Source: Desulfobacteraceae bacterium (lineage in GTDB: Bacteria; Desulfobacterota; Desulfobacteria; Desulfobacterales; Desulfobacteraceae). From it: 43,736 bases of DNA. Shown piece by piece: positions 15,810 to 23,888 of the stretch (within the stretch, counting starts at the first letter, position 1; every line of letters starts with the position of its first letter). The translations under genes and the position numbers were made by a program. The notes under the pieces were generated by a model, which worked only from the letters and a program-made list of their open reading frames with translations, had not been told where the DNA came from and ran no database searches. Where the stretch lies: the NCBI GenBank assembly GCA_024227235.1, contig JAAEKY010000922.1:1-43736 (forward strand), read 5' to 3'.

Positions 15810-16472
15810 ATGGAGGAATTAGAAGGAATCTTAGAACTTAATAAATCTGAAGGCATTTATATTGATATTGGCACCAAAGTATATATGGAAATTGACGATG
15901 TTAATTTCTCTGTTACAAGCATTTTTATTGGCCTGCTTAGAGATGAATTCATGATCGTAACCCTTCCTAAAAGATATAAAAGTGTTAAAAATAAATTATT
16001 CCCGAATAACAAAATGGTCGTTAAATATCTGTATGAAGGCTCTGTTTATGCGTTCCAAACCAGTGTGATAGAAATGATTACCGACCCCATTCGGGCGTTG
16101 GCCATTGAGTACCCGAAAGTTGTTCAAAAAAGAGAACTCCGGGTTACCAAACGGAATAATGTAGTGATTCCTGGAAGAGCAGAAGCAAAAAACACCGAAT
16201 TTTCTGTGGTTGTCTTTGACTTAAGTAAAAAAGGATGTCGGTTTAAATATCGGGATGATAAAAAAAATATGACCCCCCTAAGAGATGGGGATCTTATTAG
16301 ACTTTATTGTCAATTCCCAGGCATCCCCGATGAAATCGGTGCCATGGCTTGCGTTCGAAACGTTAGGAGAGAAAAGGACCAGTTTTCTGTTGGTGCTGAA
16401 TTTCAGGATATAACCAAAGGGTTTTTAACACCCTTAATGCATTTTTTGTTTTCCATAGAAGATTTTGCTTAA
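15810..16472 (+). CDS. YcgR-like PilZ-domain protein
   Basis: The start is ATG 15810 (MEELEGILEL) with AAAGGA seven bases upstream. A TTG at 15783 would add nine residues that include a His/Cys stretch not seen in the family. In the 220-residue product, the N-terminal half is a YcgR-N-like beta-barrel (GTKVYMEI, FIGLLRDEFMIVTLP, VKYLYEGSVYAFQTSVI). The C-terminal half is a PilZ domain with RVTKR (RxxxR) and DLSKKG (DxSxxG), the two c-di-GMP-contacting motifs. YcgR-type proteins couple c-di-GMP to flagellar motor braking or surface behaviour. No flagellar genes are in the window, so the output is unknown. Confidence 0.9.
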   Translation: MEELEGILELNKSEGIYIDIGTKVYMEIDDVNFSVTSIFIGLLRDEFMIVTLPKRYKSVKNKLFPNNKMVVKYLYEGSVYAFQTSVIEMITDPIRALAIEYPKVVQKRELRVTKRNNVVIPGRAEAKNTEFSVVVFDLSKKGCRFKYRDDKKNMTPLRDGDLIRLYCQFPGIPDEIGAMACVRNVRREKDQFSVGAEFQDITKGFLTPLMHFLFSIEDFA

Positions 16473-16549
16473 ACTTTAGTTGAAATAAAACACATCTCAA
16501 GCTTTTGCAGCAAATAGAATGGTTTGAAAGAAAAGCTTTAGACTATATT

Positions 16550-16723
16550 TCATCTACCATTAAATTCAATGAGATCTTGTCCATCGACATTGCCATCACC
16601 ATTAAAATCAGCTTCGCACCCCAGACAACTCGTTTGCCCAAATTGAGCTGAAAATGTGGTGATATGTATACTACTCTCTATAGTTGCCTTGACGATGAGG
16701 CAAACTCGTTTCGGGTCTGACCT
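16550..16723 (-). pseudogene. C-terminal remnant of a secreted EF-hand / dockerin-type protein
   Basis: Read on the minus strand, the frame from 16723 to the TGA at 16552-16550 gives ...VCLIVKATIESSIHIT, then FSAQFGQTSCLGCEA, then a textbook calcium loop DFNGDGNVDGQD and a short tail ending EFNGR. This is the end of an extracellular protein with a dockerin-like Ca2+ loop. No start codon or upstream body exists: the frame hits a TAA inside the 46-bp repeat (16724-16726). It is therefore a truncated gene end left after deletion or insertion. The parent protein cannot be named. Confidence 0.7.
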
Positions 16724-16745
16724 TTAGGTTATGAAATATCCGGGT
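16700..16745. repeat. Copy 2 of the 46-bp dispersed repeat
   Basis: Matches 9381-9426 over 46 bases with two mismatches (C for A at 16705 and T for A at 16732). The shared core reads TTTCGGGTCTGACC then TTTAGGTTA. It lies exactly at the joint between the truncated integrase start and the truncated EF-hand gene end. Confidence 0.75.
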
Positions 16746-16843
16746 AGTTCTGTTTTTTTAACAAGATACCTGACATCTTCTGGAAATTTAAATCGGAAAT
16801 AATAGCCGGAAGGTTTTTGAAGGATATACGTTTGTGCAGGCAT
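16724..16843 (-). pseudogene. N-terminal remnant of a tyrosine-type integrase
   Basis: ATG at 16843, with GGAG seven bases upstream, opens a 39-residue frame: MPAQTYILQKPSGYYFRFKF then PEDVRYLVKKTEL. This is the characteristic N-terminal segment (DUF6538-like) of many phage and island integrases. After KKTEL the family sequence stops and the frame runs into the 46-bp repeat (PGYFIT, stop). The catalytic domain is absent. It starts 118 bases beyond the 3' end of tRNA-Ala and is transcribed in the same direction, the classical position of an island integrase at a tRNA attachment site. Confidence 0.65.
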
Positions 16844-16878
16844 AAAAAAACTCCTTCTTCTGACAGTTGGTCAGGAAT

Positions 16879-16899
16879 TTTGTACCCTGACTTTGTACC
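16879..16899. repeat. Direct repeat pair between integrase remnant and tRNA-Ala
   Basis: TTTGTACC occurs at 16879-16886 and 16892-16899, 13 bases apart, beside a small palindrome CTGAC-N5-GTCAG just to the left. Repeats at this location are compatible with integrase arm-type sites. That role is inferred. Confidence 0.3.
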
Positions 16900-16960
16900 T
16901 CTTCAGAAAAAAGAGTGTTTTATGTCGCTTTTAACTCTAACCTACTGTAATTATTAGAGA

Positions 16961-17036
16961 TGGTGGAGCTGAGGGGGATCGAACCCCTGACCTTACGGCT
17001 GCCAGCCGTACGCTCTCCCAGCTGAGCTACAGCCCC
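16961..17036 (-). tRNA. tRNA-Ala (anticodon GGC)
   Basis: A 76-base cloverleaf on the minus strand: acceptor GGGGCTG/CAGCTCC with one G-U pair, D arm GCTC...GAGC, anticodon stem TACGG/CCGTA with loop CTGGCAG (anticodon GGC, bases 17003-17001), T arm AGGGG-TTCGATC-CCCCT. The terminal A and CCA are encoded (16964-16961). Confidence 0.97.
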
Positions 17037-17053
17037 ACATTGAAAGCTCTACT

Positions 17054-17082
17054 TAAATAATAGATTGATCCTGTTGTGTCAA
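17054..17082 (-). promoter_or_regulatory. Candidate promoter of tRNA-Ala
   Basis: On the minus strand: TTGACA (17082-17077), 17-base spacer, TATTTA (17059-17054). A better -10, TATTAT (17062-17057), has only a 14-base spacer. It is located 18-20 bases ahead of the mature tRNA 5' end. Confidence 0.35.
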
Positions 17083-17132
17083 CAAAAAATTAGTCAATAA
17101 TTTAGAAAGTCACGTTTTAAGACAATAAAGCA

Positions 17133-17162
17133 TTGACACAGGGTTTTATGAAAAGATATTAT
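17133..17162 (+). promoter_or_regulatory. Sigma70-type promoter of ppiD
   Basis: TTGACA (17133-17138), 18-base spacer, TATTAT (17157-17162), 50 bases ahead of the ppiD ATG. Confidence 0.6.
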
Positions 17163-17212
17163 GGAATGTTTTTTTAATTATAATATTTTATATGTGAGTT
17201 AAGGAGAAAGCG

Positions 17213-19105
17213 ATGCTGCGTTTGATGCGTGAAAATGTTGGGAATTGGATTATTAAATTCTTTCTTGGAATTATTGTTATTGTATTTGTATTTTTCGGTT
17301 TTGGATCATTAGGATCAAAACGGGATAATTCAGTGGCAAGTATTAACGATGAACCGATTACTATTCAAGAATATCAGCAAGCTTATAAAAGGGCTATCAA
17401 CCAATTGCAGGCAAGATTTGGGAAAAATTTAAATGATGATATTTTGAAAGCACTTAATGTAAAGCAACAGGCGCTTGACTCATTAATTGAGGATAAAATA
17501 ATTTTAGCTGAAGCAAATAAGTTGGAAATCATTGTCTCGGATCGAGAACTTCAAGAGAACCTGCTTTCTCAGAAAGCATTTCAAAGAGATGGAAAATTTG
17601 ATTTAGCTCTTTATAAAAGAGTTTTAGGCTTGAGTTCCATGAATCCTGAAATTTATGAACGGATACAAATTAATGCTTTAAGAAATCAAAAAGTTAGAAA
17701 TATGGTATTGAATGCCGTCAATGTGTCTGATATGGAAGCTCGCAATTGGTTTGTTTTTCAAAATTCAAAAGTTGCCGTTGATTATATCACATTTAGACCT
17801 GATGATTATACTGATATCAAACCTGATGAAGAGCAGATTAAAAAATTATATGATGAAAACAAAGATAGTTATAAATCAGAATCTAAAAGAAAAGCGATTT
17901 ATTTAAAATTTTCTCCTGAGGACTATAAAGACAAGGTTTTAGTGACGGACGACCATATTAATGCATATTATGAGCAAAATATAGAAGAATTTAAAATTCG
18001 TGAAAAAGTTGAAGCAAGGCATATTTTAATAAAACTAAATGAAGATGATACCCAAGAAAAAGTTACCCAAGCCCAAAAGAAGGCACTGGATATCTATGAG
18101 ATGGCTGTGAAAGGTCAAGATTTTGAAAAACTTGCAAAGCAATATTCAGAAGGTCCATCAAAAAAGACTGGTGGATATCTGGGTACATTTGAAAAACAAA
18201 GCATGGTTAAGCCATTTGCAGATGCTGCCTTCTCCATGAAAGCCGGTGAAATAAGTAAACCTGTGAGAACAAGATTTGGCTGGCATATTATTAAAGTTGT
18301 GGCTAAGTTTGATGCTTCCACACAAACCGTGGCTCAAGCTACAGAAAAGATTAAAAAAGACCTTGAGAAACGAGAATTGCAAAATCTTGCGTATTATGCA
18401 GCAGGAGAAGCGTTTGATTCTGTCATTGATGGTGATGATTTTGAACAGGTGGCACTGATTAGCAATAAAAAAATTATTGAGACCAACGAATTCAACATCA
18501 ATGGGAAAGGCCTTGATTTTGCAGGTAATTCAGAATTCGCAAAGACTGCTTTTGACATCGCATTAGACAATATCAGTGATGTAAAACAATTCGGCGATTC
18601 CTATTACTTGATCAAAGTTGTTAAACGGATTGATCCGGTTGTTCAAGAGTTCAATCTCGTTCGAGACAGCGTATTAAAAGATTTAACTAAGACACTTCAA
18701 GATGAAAAAGCAAAAGAAGATGCGCAAGGATATGCCAGCAAGGCTTTTAATATGAAAAGTTTTGATTCGATTGTAAAAGAGCATGAACTTAAAGTGAATT
18801 CAACAAAATTGTTTACAAGAAACAGCAATGTTGAAGGCATCGGTAATTCTCCAGATTTTATTGCAGCAAGTTTTTCTTTAAATACAAACAAACCGATTTA
18901 TCCAAAATTTATTAAAACATCCGCAGGGTATTCAATCATTGCCTTTAAAGAAATAAAATTGCCGGAGGAATCAGAGATTTTAGAAAATCTTAAAAATATT
19001 AAAAAAGAACTTAGTTATAAAAAGCAAGCAAGTTCTTATCAGGCGTGGTTGTCTGAATTAAAAAAAGACTATAAAATTAAATATGACCCTAAAATTTTAA
19101 ATTAA
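17213..19105 (+). CDS. ppiD: PpiD/SurA-type membrane-anchored peptidyl-prolyl isomerase
   Basis: 630 residues. An N-terminal signal anchor (residues 12-31, WIIKFFLGIIVIVFVFFGF) tethers it to the inner membrane with the rest in the periplasm. A SurA_N-like chaperone region follows (INDEPITIQEYQQAYKRAI). One parvulin domain spans about 267-363 (ARHILIK, QYSEGPSKKTGGYLG, PVRTRFGWHIIKV). A second, degenerate isomerase-like segment and an alpha-helical tail complete it, as in PpiD. It assists folding of outer-membrane and periplasmic proteins leaving the Sec translocon. AAGGAG precedes the ATG. The M16 peptidase follows after nine bases, so the two form an envelope-quality operon. Confidence 0.92.
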   Translation: MLRLMRENVGNWIIKFFLGIIVIVFVFFGFGSLGSKRDNSVASINDEPITIQEYQQAYKRAINQLQARFGKNLNDDILKALNVKQQALDSLIEDKIILAEANKLEIIVSDRELQENLLSQKAFQRDGKFDLALYKRVLGLSSMNPEIYERIQINALRNQKVRNMVLNAVNVSDMEARNWFVFQNSKVAVDYITFRPDDYTDIKPDEEQIKKLYDENKDSYKSESKRKAIYLKFSPEDYKDKVLVTDDHINAYYEQNIEEFKIREKVEARHILIKLNEDDTQEKVTQAQKKALDIYEMAVKGQDFEKLAKQYSEGPSKKTGGYLGTFEKQSMVKPFADAAFSMKAGEISKPVRTRFGWHIIKVVAKFDASTQTVAQATEKIKKDLEKRELQNLAYYAAGEAFDSVIDGDDFEQVALISNKKIIETNEFNINGKGLDFAGNSEFAKTAFDIALDNISDVKQFGDSYYLIKVVKRIDPVVQEFNLVRDSVLKDLTKTLQDEKAKEDAQGYASKAFNMKSFDSIVKEHELKVNSTKLFTRNSNVEGIGNSPDFIAASFSLNTNKPIYPKFIKTSAGYSIIAFKEIKLPEESEILENLKNIKKELSYKKQASSYQAWLSELKKDYKIKYDPKILN

Positions 19106-19114
19106 AGGTCGCAT

Positions 19115-21952
19115 ATGATCTACCGATCTGTTTTTTTAAACGTCGTATTTTGGGGTCTATTAATTGTATCTTCCTGTATACCTAAACATCCGGTAATCGG
19201 GCACAATAATAGTACACTGATTGATCCTGCTATCGTTTATGGCTCACTTTCCAATGGATTCCAATATATCCTTATGGAGAATTCAACGCCTGAAGACAGG
19301 GTTGATATCCATCTAAATATTTATGCAGGTTCAATGCATGAATCAGATAACCAGCAGGGTGTTGCCCATTATTTAGAACATATGCTGTTTAATGGATCTG
19401 AGCATTTTAAACCTGGAGAATTAATAGAATATTTTCAATCCATTGGTATGGATTTTGGCGGTGATGCAAATGCTCACACCTCATTTTTTAATACGGTTTA
19501 TGACCTGTCTTTACCCAAGGCAGATCAAAAACATATGGATGACGCCTTTGTCATTATACAAGATTATGCAAAGGGGGCCCTGCTTTTAGAAACAGAAGTT
19601 GATCGTGAACGCGGAATTATTTTAGCAGAAAAAAGGGAAAGAGATTCAGTTTCCTATCGAACGTTTAAAGAATCGTTAAACTTCGAACTTCCCGGTTCAA
19701 TTTTTAATCAAAGATGGCCGATTGGCAAAGACAGCGTTTTAAAAAAAGCGGATCGAAAACTTTTAAAGGCATATTATGATCAATGGTATCAACCCAACAA
19801 TATGACAATAATTGTCGTAGGGGATTTTGATGCCAAAGCTATAGAGCCTATGATTGTTAAAAGATTTTCTAAATTAAAACCCCGATCATCTGTTTTAAAA
19901 AAACCAATCATTACCAAATGGAAAGAGCACCACGGGACAAAAGCGTTTTACCACTATGAACCTGAAGCGGGTAATACACAAATTACAATAGAAGCTATTT
20001 CCTGGAAGCCGTTTGAAGAAGAAACTATAGAAATAATAAAAGATAGAACAATAAACCGTATCACAAATTCGATGTTACAAAACAGGCTGTCAAGAATGGT
20101 CAGTAAGCAGACCGCTGATTTTTCAGATGCATCTGTTTATACGGGATCATTTTGGCATTACATATCGCTATCTGCTATTAATGCCACATGTGACCCGGAC
20201 AAATGGAAAGAAAGCCTTCATCAAATTGAAAATACCCTAAGACAAGGGCTTTTATATGGGTTTGACCAAAAGGAGTTGAATAGAGTCAAATCAGATTATA
20301 TTTCTTCTCTCGAAAATCAGGTTAGCCGAGCAGAAACAAGAAAAACAAAGACCGTGGCAAAACAAATTTTAACGACCATCAATCGAAAAGGATTATTGCT
20401 ATCTCCACAACAAAGAAAAGATATCTTAAAACCTTATATTGAGTCAATTACCTTACAGGATGCAAATGAAAAACTAAAACAAGCCTGGTCAAAAAATCAT
20501 AGGCTTTTGTTAGTAACCGGAAACCTTGATATCAATGCAAATGAACCTCAAACAGTTATTTTAGAAGAATATCAAAAATCACTTACCCGTAAAGTGAACC
20601 AATATAAAGGATTTGAATCAAAGGCTTTTCCGTATCTTAAATTGCCGTCACTAAATTCTGGGATAAAGACGAGGAAGGATAATGTTAAAGATCTTGGTGT
20701 GACAACCATTGAGTTCAACAATAATATTCGATTGAACTTAAAGAAAACAGATTTTGAAAAAAATAAATTTTTATTTAAAGTCTGTTTTGGTCAAGGGGAA
20801 AAAGCTGAAATAATATCCAAACCGGGACTGGCTTATATCAGTGAAAACATCTTAAAGGCAAGTGGTCTTGGACGCCTTGATTCAGACCAATTAGAAGAAT
20901 CTCTGGCTGGAAAAAAGGTTAGTATCGGATTCGATATTTTAGATAATTATTTTTCTTTATCCGGTTCGGGTGACCCGTCAGAAGCTGAGCTTGTATTCCA
21001 GCTCATCTATCATTACTTGAAGGATCCAGGATACCGGCCAGAACCATTGAATCTTATTAAAACAAGATATACACAACAATATGACGGCCTTCTGCGAACC
21101 CCAGAAGGTATTATGAGAATAAAGGGTGATTTGTTTCTTGCCAAAAACGATCATCGGTTTGGTTTGCCTGTACCTGGGATAATCAATCAATATTCTTTAA
21201 CAGATATTAAAAATTGGTTAAATCCGTACTTTCAAAATGCGCCAATTGAAATATCTGTTGTTGGAGATTTTGACCCCGAGAATATAATCCATCTTGCCAA
21301 AAAATATATGGGAACATTTATTAAAAGGAATAATTTTCCAAATAAACCCATTGATCCCGGCGTAATCAATTTCCCATTTGGTGAGAAGGTTGAACTCACA
21401 GTGGATACTAAAATCGATTCTGGAGTTGTGCATGTCGCATTTCCAACAGATGATTTTTGGGATATTATGCAAACACGGAAGCTTTCTATTTTATCCAGGG
21501 TTTTTTCAGAAAGATTAAGAGTTATTATTAGAGAGGAATTGGGAGAAGCATATTCTCCTTATGTGTATAATGATCCCTCGATTAATTTCGATGGTTATGG
21601 AGTTTTGCATGTGGTTGTGACTGTGAAACCAGAAAACCATGATTTCGTTTATAATAAAATTAAAGAAATAATTCATTCCCTTTCCTCAAAAGGTATTACA
21701 AAAAAAGAAGCTGACTTTGCTTTAAAACCAGTTTTAAATCATCTAAAGGTTATTAGAAAGACGAATGGGTACTGGTTGAATTCAGTGATGGCCAATGTCT
21801 CAAATTATCCACAGAAATTTGATTGGGCAAATAATATGATTGCCGGTTATTCCAGTATATCCAATGATGATTTGACAGCGCTTGCAAAAAAATATTTGGA
21901 TATACAGAAAAGCGCATTGATCATAATTCAATCTGAAACAAATATTGAATAG
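19115..21952 (+). CDS. M16-family (insulinase-like) zinc metallopeptidase, lipoprotein
   Basis: 945 residues. The N-terminus is hydrophobic and ends in a plausible lipobox, VSSC (C21), so it is probably lipid-anchored outside the inner membrane. The first M16 domain carries the inverted zinc motif HYLEH (85-89), with a downstream Glu ligand near E165 (LETEVDRERG). The second, inactive-type M16 domain (from about residue 530) retains the R/Y block typical of the partner half (REELGEAYSPYV). It is therefore a fused two-half clamp like pitrilysin/PqqL-type proteins. It probably digests peptides or misfolded fragments in the envelope. It is co-transcribed with ppiD. Confidence 0.93.
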   Translation: MIYRSVFLNVVFWGLLIVSSCIPKHPVIGHNNSTLIDPAIVYGSLSNGFQYILMENSTPEDRVDIHLNIYAGSMHESDNQQGVAHYLEHMLFNGSEHFKPGELIEYFQSIGMDFGGDANAHTSFFNTVYDLSLPKADQKHMDDAFVIIQDYAKGALLLETEVDRERGIILAEKRERDSVSYRTFKESLNFELPGSIFNQRWPIGKDSVLKKADRKLLKAYYDQWYQPNNMTIIVVGDFDAKAIEPMIVKRFSKLKPRSSVLKKPIITKWKEHHGTKAFYHYEPEAGNTQITIEAISWKPFEEETIEIIKDRTINRITNSMLQNRLSRMVSKQTADFSDASVYTGSFWHYISLSAINATCDPDKWKESLHQIENTLRQGLLYGFDQKELNRVKSDYISSLENQVSRAETRKTKTVAKQILTTINRKGLLLSPQQRKDILKPYIESITLQDANEKLKQAWSKNHRLLLVTGNLDINANEPQTVILEEYQKSLTRKVNQYKGFESKAFPYLKLPSLNSGIKTRKDNVKDLGVTTIEFNNNIRLNLKKTDFEKNKFLFKVCFGQGEKAEIISKPGLAYISENILKASGLGRLDSDQLEESLAGKKVSIGFDILDNYFSLSGSGDPSEAELVFQLIYHYLKDPGYRPEPLNLIKTRYTQQYDGLLRTPEGIMRIKGDLFLAKNDHRFGLPVPGIINQYSLTDIKNWLNPYFQNAPIEISVVGDFDPENIIHLAKKYMGTFIKRNNFPNKPIDPGVINFPFGEKVELTVDTKIDSGVVHVAFPTDDFWDIMQTRKLSILSRVFSERLRVIIREELGEAYSPYVYNDPSINFDGYGVLHVVVTVKPENHDFVYNKIKEIIHSLSSKGITKKEADFALKPVLNHLKVIRKTNGYWLNSVMANVSNYPQKFDWANNMIAGYSSISNDDLTALAKKYLDIQKSALIIIQSETNIE

Positions 21953-22155
21953 AAGATTAATCGGTTTTAATATTTTATCAAGGAATCAGAAAAGAAAGGG
22001 TATCCTTTTTCAAAGCAAGTACCTCGCTAAAGAAAATGGCGTTTTAAGCGCTCAGATTACGGTCAGATTTGGCTGAGGTGAACGATTTTAAGGATATTTT
22101 ACTAATATCTGGCATGTTTAAGGAACGGCCAAAGACGGTCTGAAGATGAGATGAA

Positions 22156-22173
22156 TAACCTAAATAAAGGTTA
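22156..22173. other. Small hairpin in the 21953-22214 gap
   Basis: TAACCT (22156-22161) and AGGTTA (22168-22173) flank six bases. The remaining 262-bp gap between the M16 gene and the convergent PilZ gene shows no gene. A weak resemblance to the 46-bp repeat core (AACCTAAA, AAGGTCA) may be chance. Confidence 0.2.
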
Positions 22174-22214
22174 AAGGTCATACATATAATGTTAAGTTGT
22201 TTTTTAAGCGATTC

Positions 22215-22634
22215 CTAAGATTTGTATTGTTGTTTAGGAAGTTTTTCCATTTGTTCAGAAACATTGTTTCTAAGATAATAATCCAGATCGAACAGTTGTT
22301 TAAAGCTTAAATCAGAAAACTTGACATGCCTCTTTCGAACTTTCATTGAGCTAAATGAGGGCGCATTGGTGACCTCATAATCTGAAATAATTTCAAATGG
22401 CAGGTCACCGACATAGTATCCCATACTACTTAAGAAAATAGTTTCTTCCTGAGGGGCTTCGTTATTCTCCTCGTTATTGCTTGTGTCTATGTATTTGAAT
22501 GCAAGTCCACCCATACTGATATCGATTATCTGCCCTAATTTGTGTGAATTAGGGCTTATGGCAGCGTAGGCGCCTTCGATAGCTTTATATCGCTTATTTT
22601 TACGTCTCTCAACGGTTCTTTTTCTACCTACCAT
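22215..22634 (-). CDS. Single-domain PilZ protein
   Basis: 139 residues, cytosolic. The PilZ c-di-GMP motifs are intact: RRKNKRY near residue 10 supplies RxxxR, and DISMGG near residue 38 supplies DxSxxG. An acidic insertion (SNNEENNEAPQEE) separates two strands. There is no other domain, so it acts by binding partners. The ribosome site AAAGGA is about 10 bases from the ATG. It has its own unit: the next upstream gene is 275 bases away. The output pathway is unknown. Confidence 0.88.
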   Translation of the reverse strand: MVGRKRTVERRKNKRYKAIEGAYAAISPNSHKLGQIIDISMGGLAFKYIDTSNNEENNEAPQEETIFLSSMGYYVGDLPFEIISDYEVTNAPSFSSMKVRKRHVKFSDLSFKQLFDLDYYLRNNVSEQMEKLPKQQYKS

Positions 22635-22741
22635 ATTTGCTTTTTCCTTTATCAGTTTTATTTTTTATTCGTTTATCTGAGTAGGATTAATGCATAAATT
22701 ATGCCATTTAAAACAATATAGAGTTTTTATTATCTTCTTTT

Positions 22742-22804
22742 AAGAAAACTTAATATATACGCTATATAAAATCAAGTTTTCTTGATTTTATTTAATTTTT
22801 TTTT
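22742..22804. terminator. Overlapping alternative hairpins with T tract (terminator or attenuator-like)
   Basis: Stem 1 is ATAAAATCAAG (22766-22776) with CTTGATTTTAT (22781-22791), an 11-bp stem with a TTTT loop. It is followed after four bases by nine T (22796-22804), a terminator shape on the plus strand. An alternative pairing uses AAGAAAACTT (22742-22751) with AAGTTTTCTT (22774-22783), which would break stem 1. It lies in the 275-bp gap between the mini-asparaginase and PilZ genes (both minus). No plus-strand gene directly precedes it, so its user is unclear. Confidence 0.4.
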
Positions 22805-22909
22805 AAAAATTTGTGTCAATTGATTGGCGGGAGGTGACGGTATTTTCAAATTTTTGGCAAAATATGGAAAAATTAGTTATATAATTGTGAACTTTATTTC
22901 TCAAAAATA

Positions 22910-23395
22910 TTACATTTTTTCCTCAAATTGACATAAACTCCTATTTTTTTTTACATTGTCTGGTGTGAAAATTCTACCACTAATAACCAAATATGTACCC
23001 TGCGGCAAAATTTGAACAGCGGCAACCGCAGATCCTAAATTAAATATTGCATCACTGGATTTAAATTTGGCAGGTTCCATGGCGCCGGTAAGAACTATCA
23101 CTTTATTTTTTATGGAGGAGAGTTCTTTTGCTGTTTTTATCATGGTATCTGTTCCATGTGTGATAATGATTTTATTGTTTGGTTCGTCTTGTACAGCCTT
23201 TCGAACGATCTGACGATCTTGATCCGTCATATTTAGAGAATCTTTTTTTAACAAAGAAGAAACGTCATATGAAAAATTAACCCGTGCATCTATTAGTATA
23301 TCACTAATATTAGAGTCACCCACTTCATATTTGCTCAGGGCATCAAAATATACTTTATCAATCGTTCCACCTACTGCAAAAAATTTAATTTTCAT
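22910..23395 (-). CDS. Single-domain asparaginase-family protein
   Basis: 161 residues, about half a normal L-asparaginase, corresponding to the N-terminal catalytic domain only. The catalytic elements are visible: T11 in GGTID, T82 and D83 in THGTDTM, and a lysine in VKKN (K149/K150) where K162 sits in E. coli type II enzyme. The GAMEPAKFKSSDAIFNLGSA block matches the family. It has no signal peptide. Short proteins of this type occur in many proteobacteria, so it is probably a compact family member rather than a broken gene. Activity and substrate are unproven, because classical enzymes complete their sites with a neighbouring subunit's C-domain. It lies 22 bases after recX. Confidence 0.82.
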   Translation of the reverse strand: MKIKFFAVGGTIDKVYFDALSKYEVGDSNISDILIDARVNFSYDVSSLLKKDSLNMTDQDRQIVRKAVQDEPNNKIIITHGTDTMIKTAKELSSIKNKVIVLTGAMEPAKFKSSDAIFNLGSAVAAVQILPQGTYLVISGRIFTPDNVKKNRSLCQFEEKM

Positions 23396-23417
23396 ATGGG
23401 GTCCTTTTGTCGATCCT

Positions 23418-23888
23418 TTAATTAATATAATGGTTCAGAGTGGAAATGCAAATATCATAACTGAAACCTCTATAATGTAAAAAGTTCATCAATTTTTTTT
23501 TAAATGTTTTGTCATCAAATTTTTGCCAATGTTTGATTTTAGGCTGAACTGATTTAAATGCCAGATCAAAGTCATCATACGTCTTTAATGCTTCATTGAT
23601 GATTGAATCGCTCACGCCTTTTTTTTTTAATTCATATGCCAGGGCAAATTTCGATTTTGCTTTGCATTTAACCTTGCTTTCTATGAACAATTTTGCATAA
23701 TCCTTATCATTCAAATAATTATAATTTATTAAAATATCAACTACAGATTCAATAATGTTTTTGTTAAAGCCTTTTTTCTTAAGGAATGCTTGAATTTCAT
23801 ATATTGTTCTTGGTTGATAGGCTAAATATTTGATGGATAAATTCAAAGGCAATTGAATTTCTTTATTATTCTCAGAGTTAAGATTCAT
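23418..23888 (-). CDS. recX: Regulatory protein RecX
   Basis: 156 residues built of tandem three-helix repeats. LAYQPRTIYEIQAFLKKKGF is the family's first repeat, followed by NYLNDKDYAKLFIE and the second repeat AYELKKKGVSDSIINEAL. RecX binds RecA filaments and restrains their extension. It is not beside recA here. Instead its ATG shares one base with the stop of the giant AsmA-like gene (TAATG), so it depends on that gene's translation. Confidence 0.88.
   Translation of the reverse strand: MNLNSENNKEIQLPLNLSIKYLAYQPRTIYEIQAFLKKKGFNKNIIESVVDILINYNYLNDKDYAKLFIESKVKCKAKSKFALAYELKKKGVSDSIINEALKTYDDFDLAFKSVQPKIKHWQKFDDKTFKKKLMNFLHYRGFSYDICISTLNHYIN

Noticed and set aside
16473..16549. AAGCTTTT/AAAAGCTT inverted repeat as a terminator
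   Set aside because: The loop is over 20 bases and there is no T tract in either direction.
22130..22190. Third copy of the 46-bp repeat
   Set aside because: Only short pieces (AACCTAAA, AAGGTCA) match, in altered spacing; this is not better than chance in AT-rich DNA.
22791..22819. Minus-strand promoter (TTGACA at 22819-22814) for the PilZ gene
   Set aside because: No acceptable -10 at 16-18 bases, and it is about 180 bases from the start codon.
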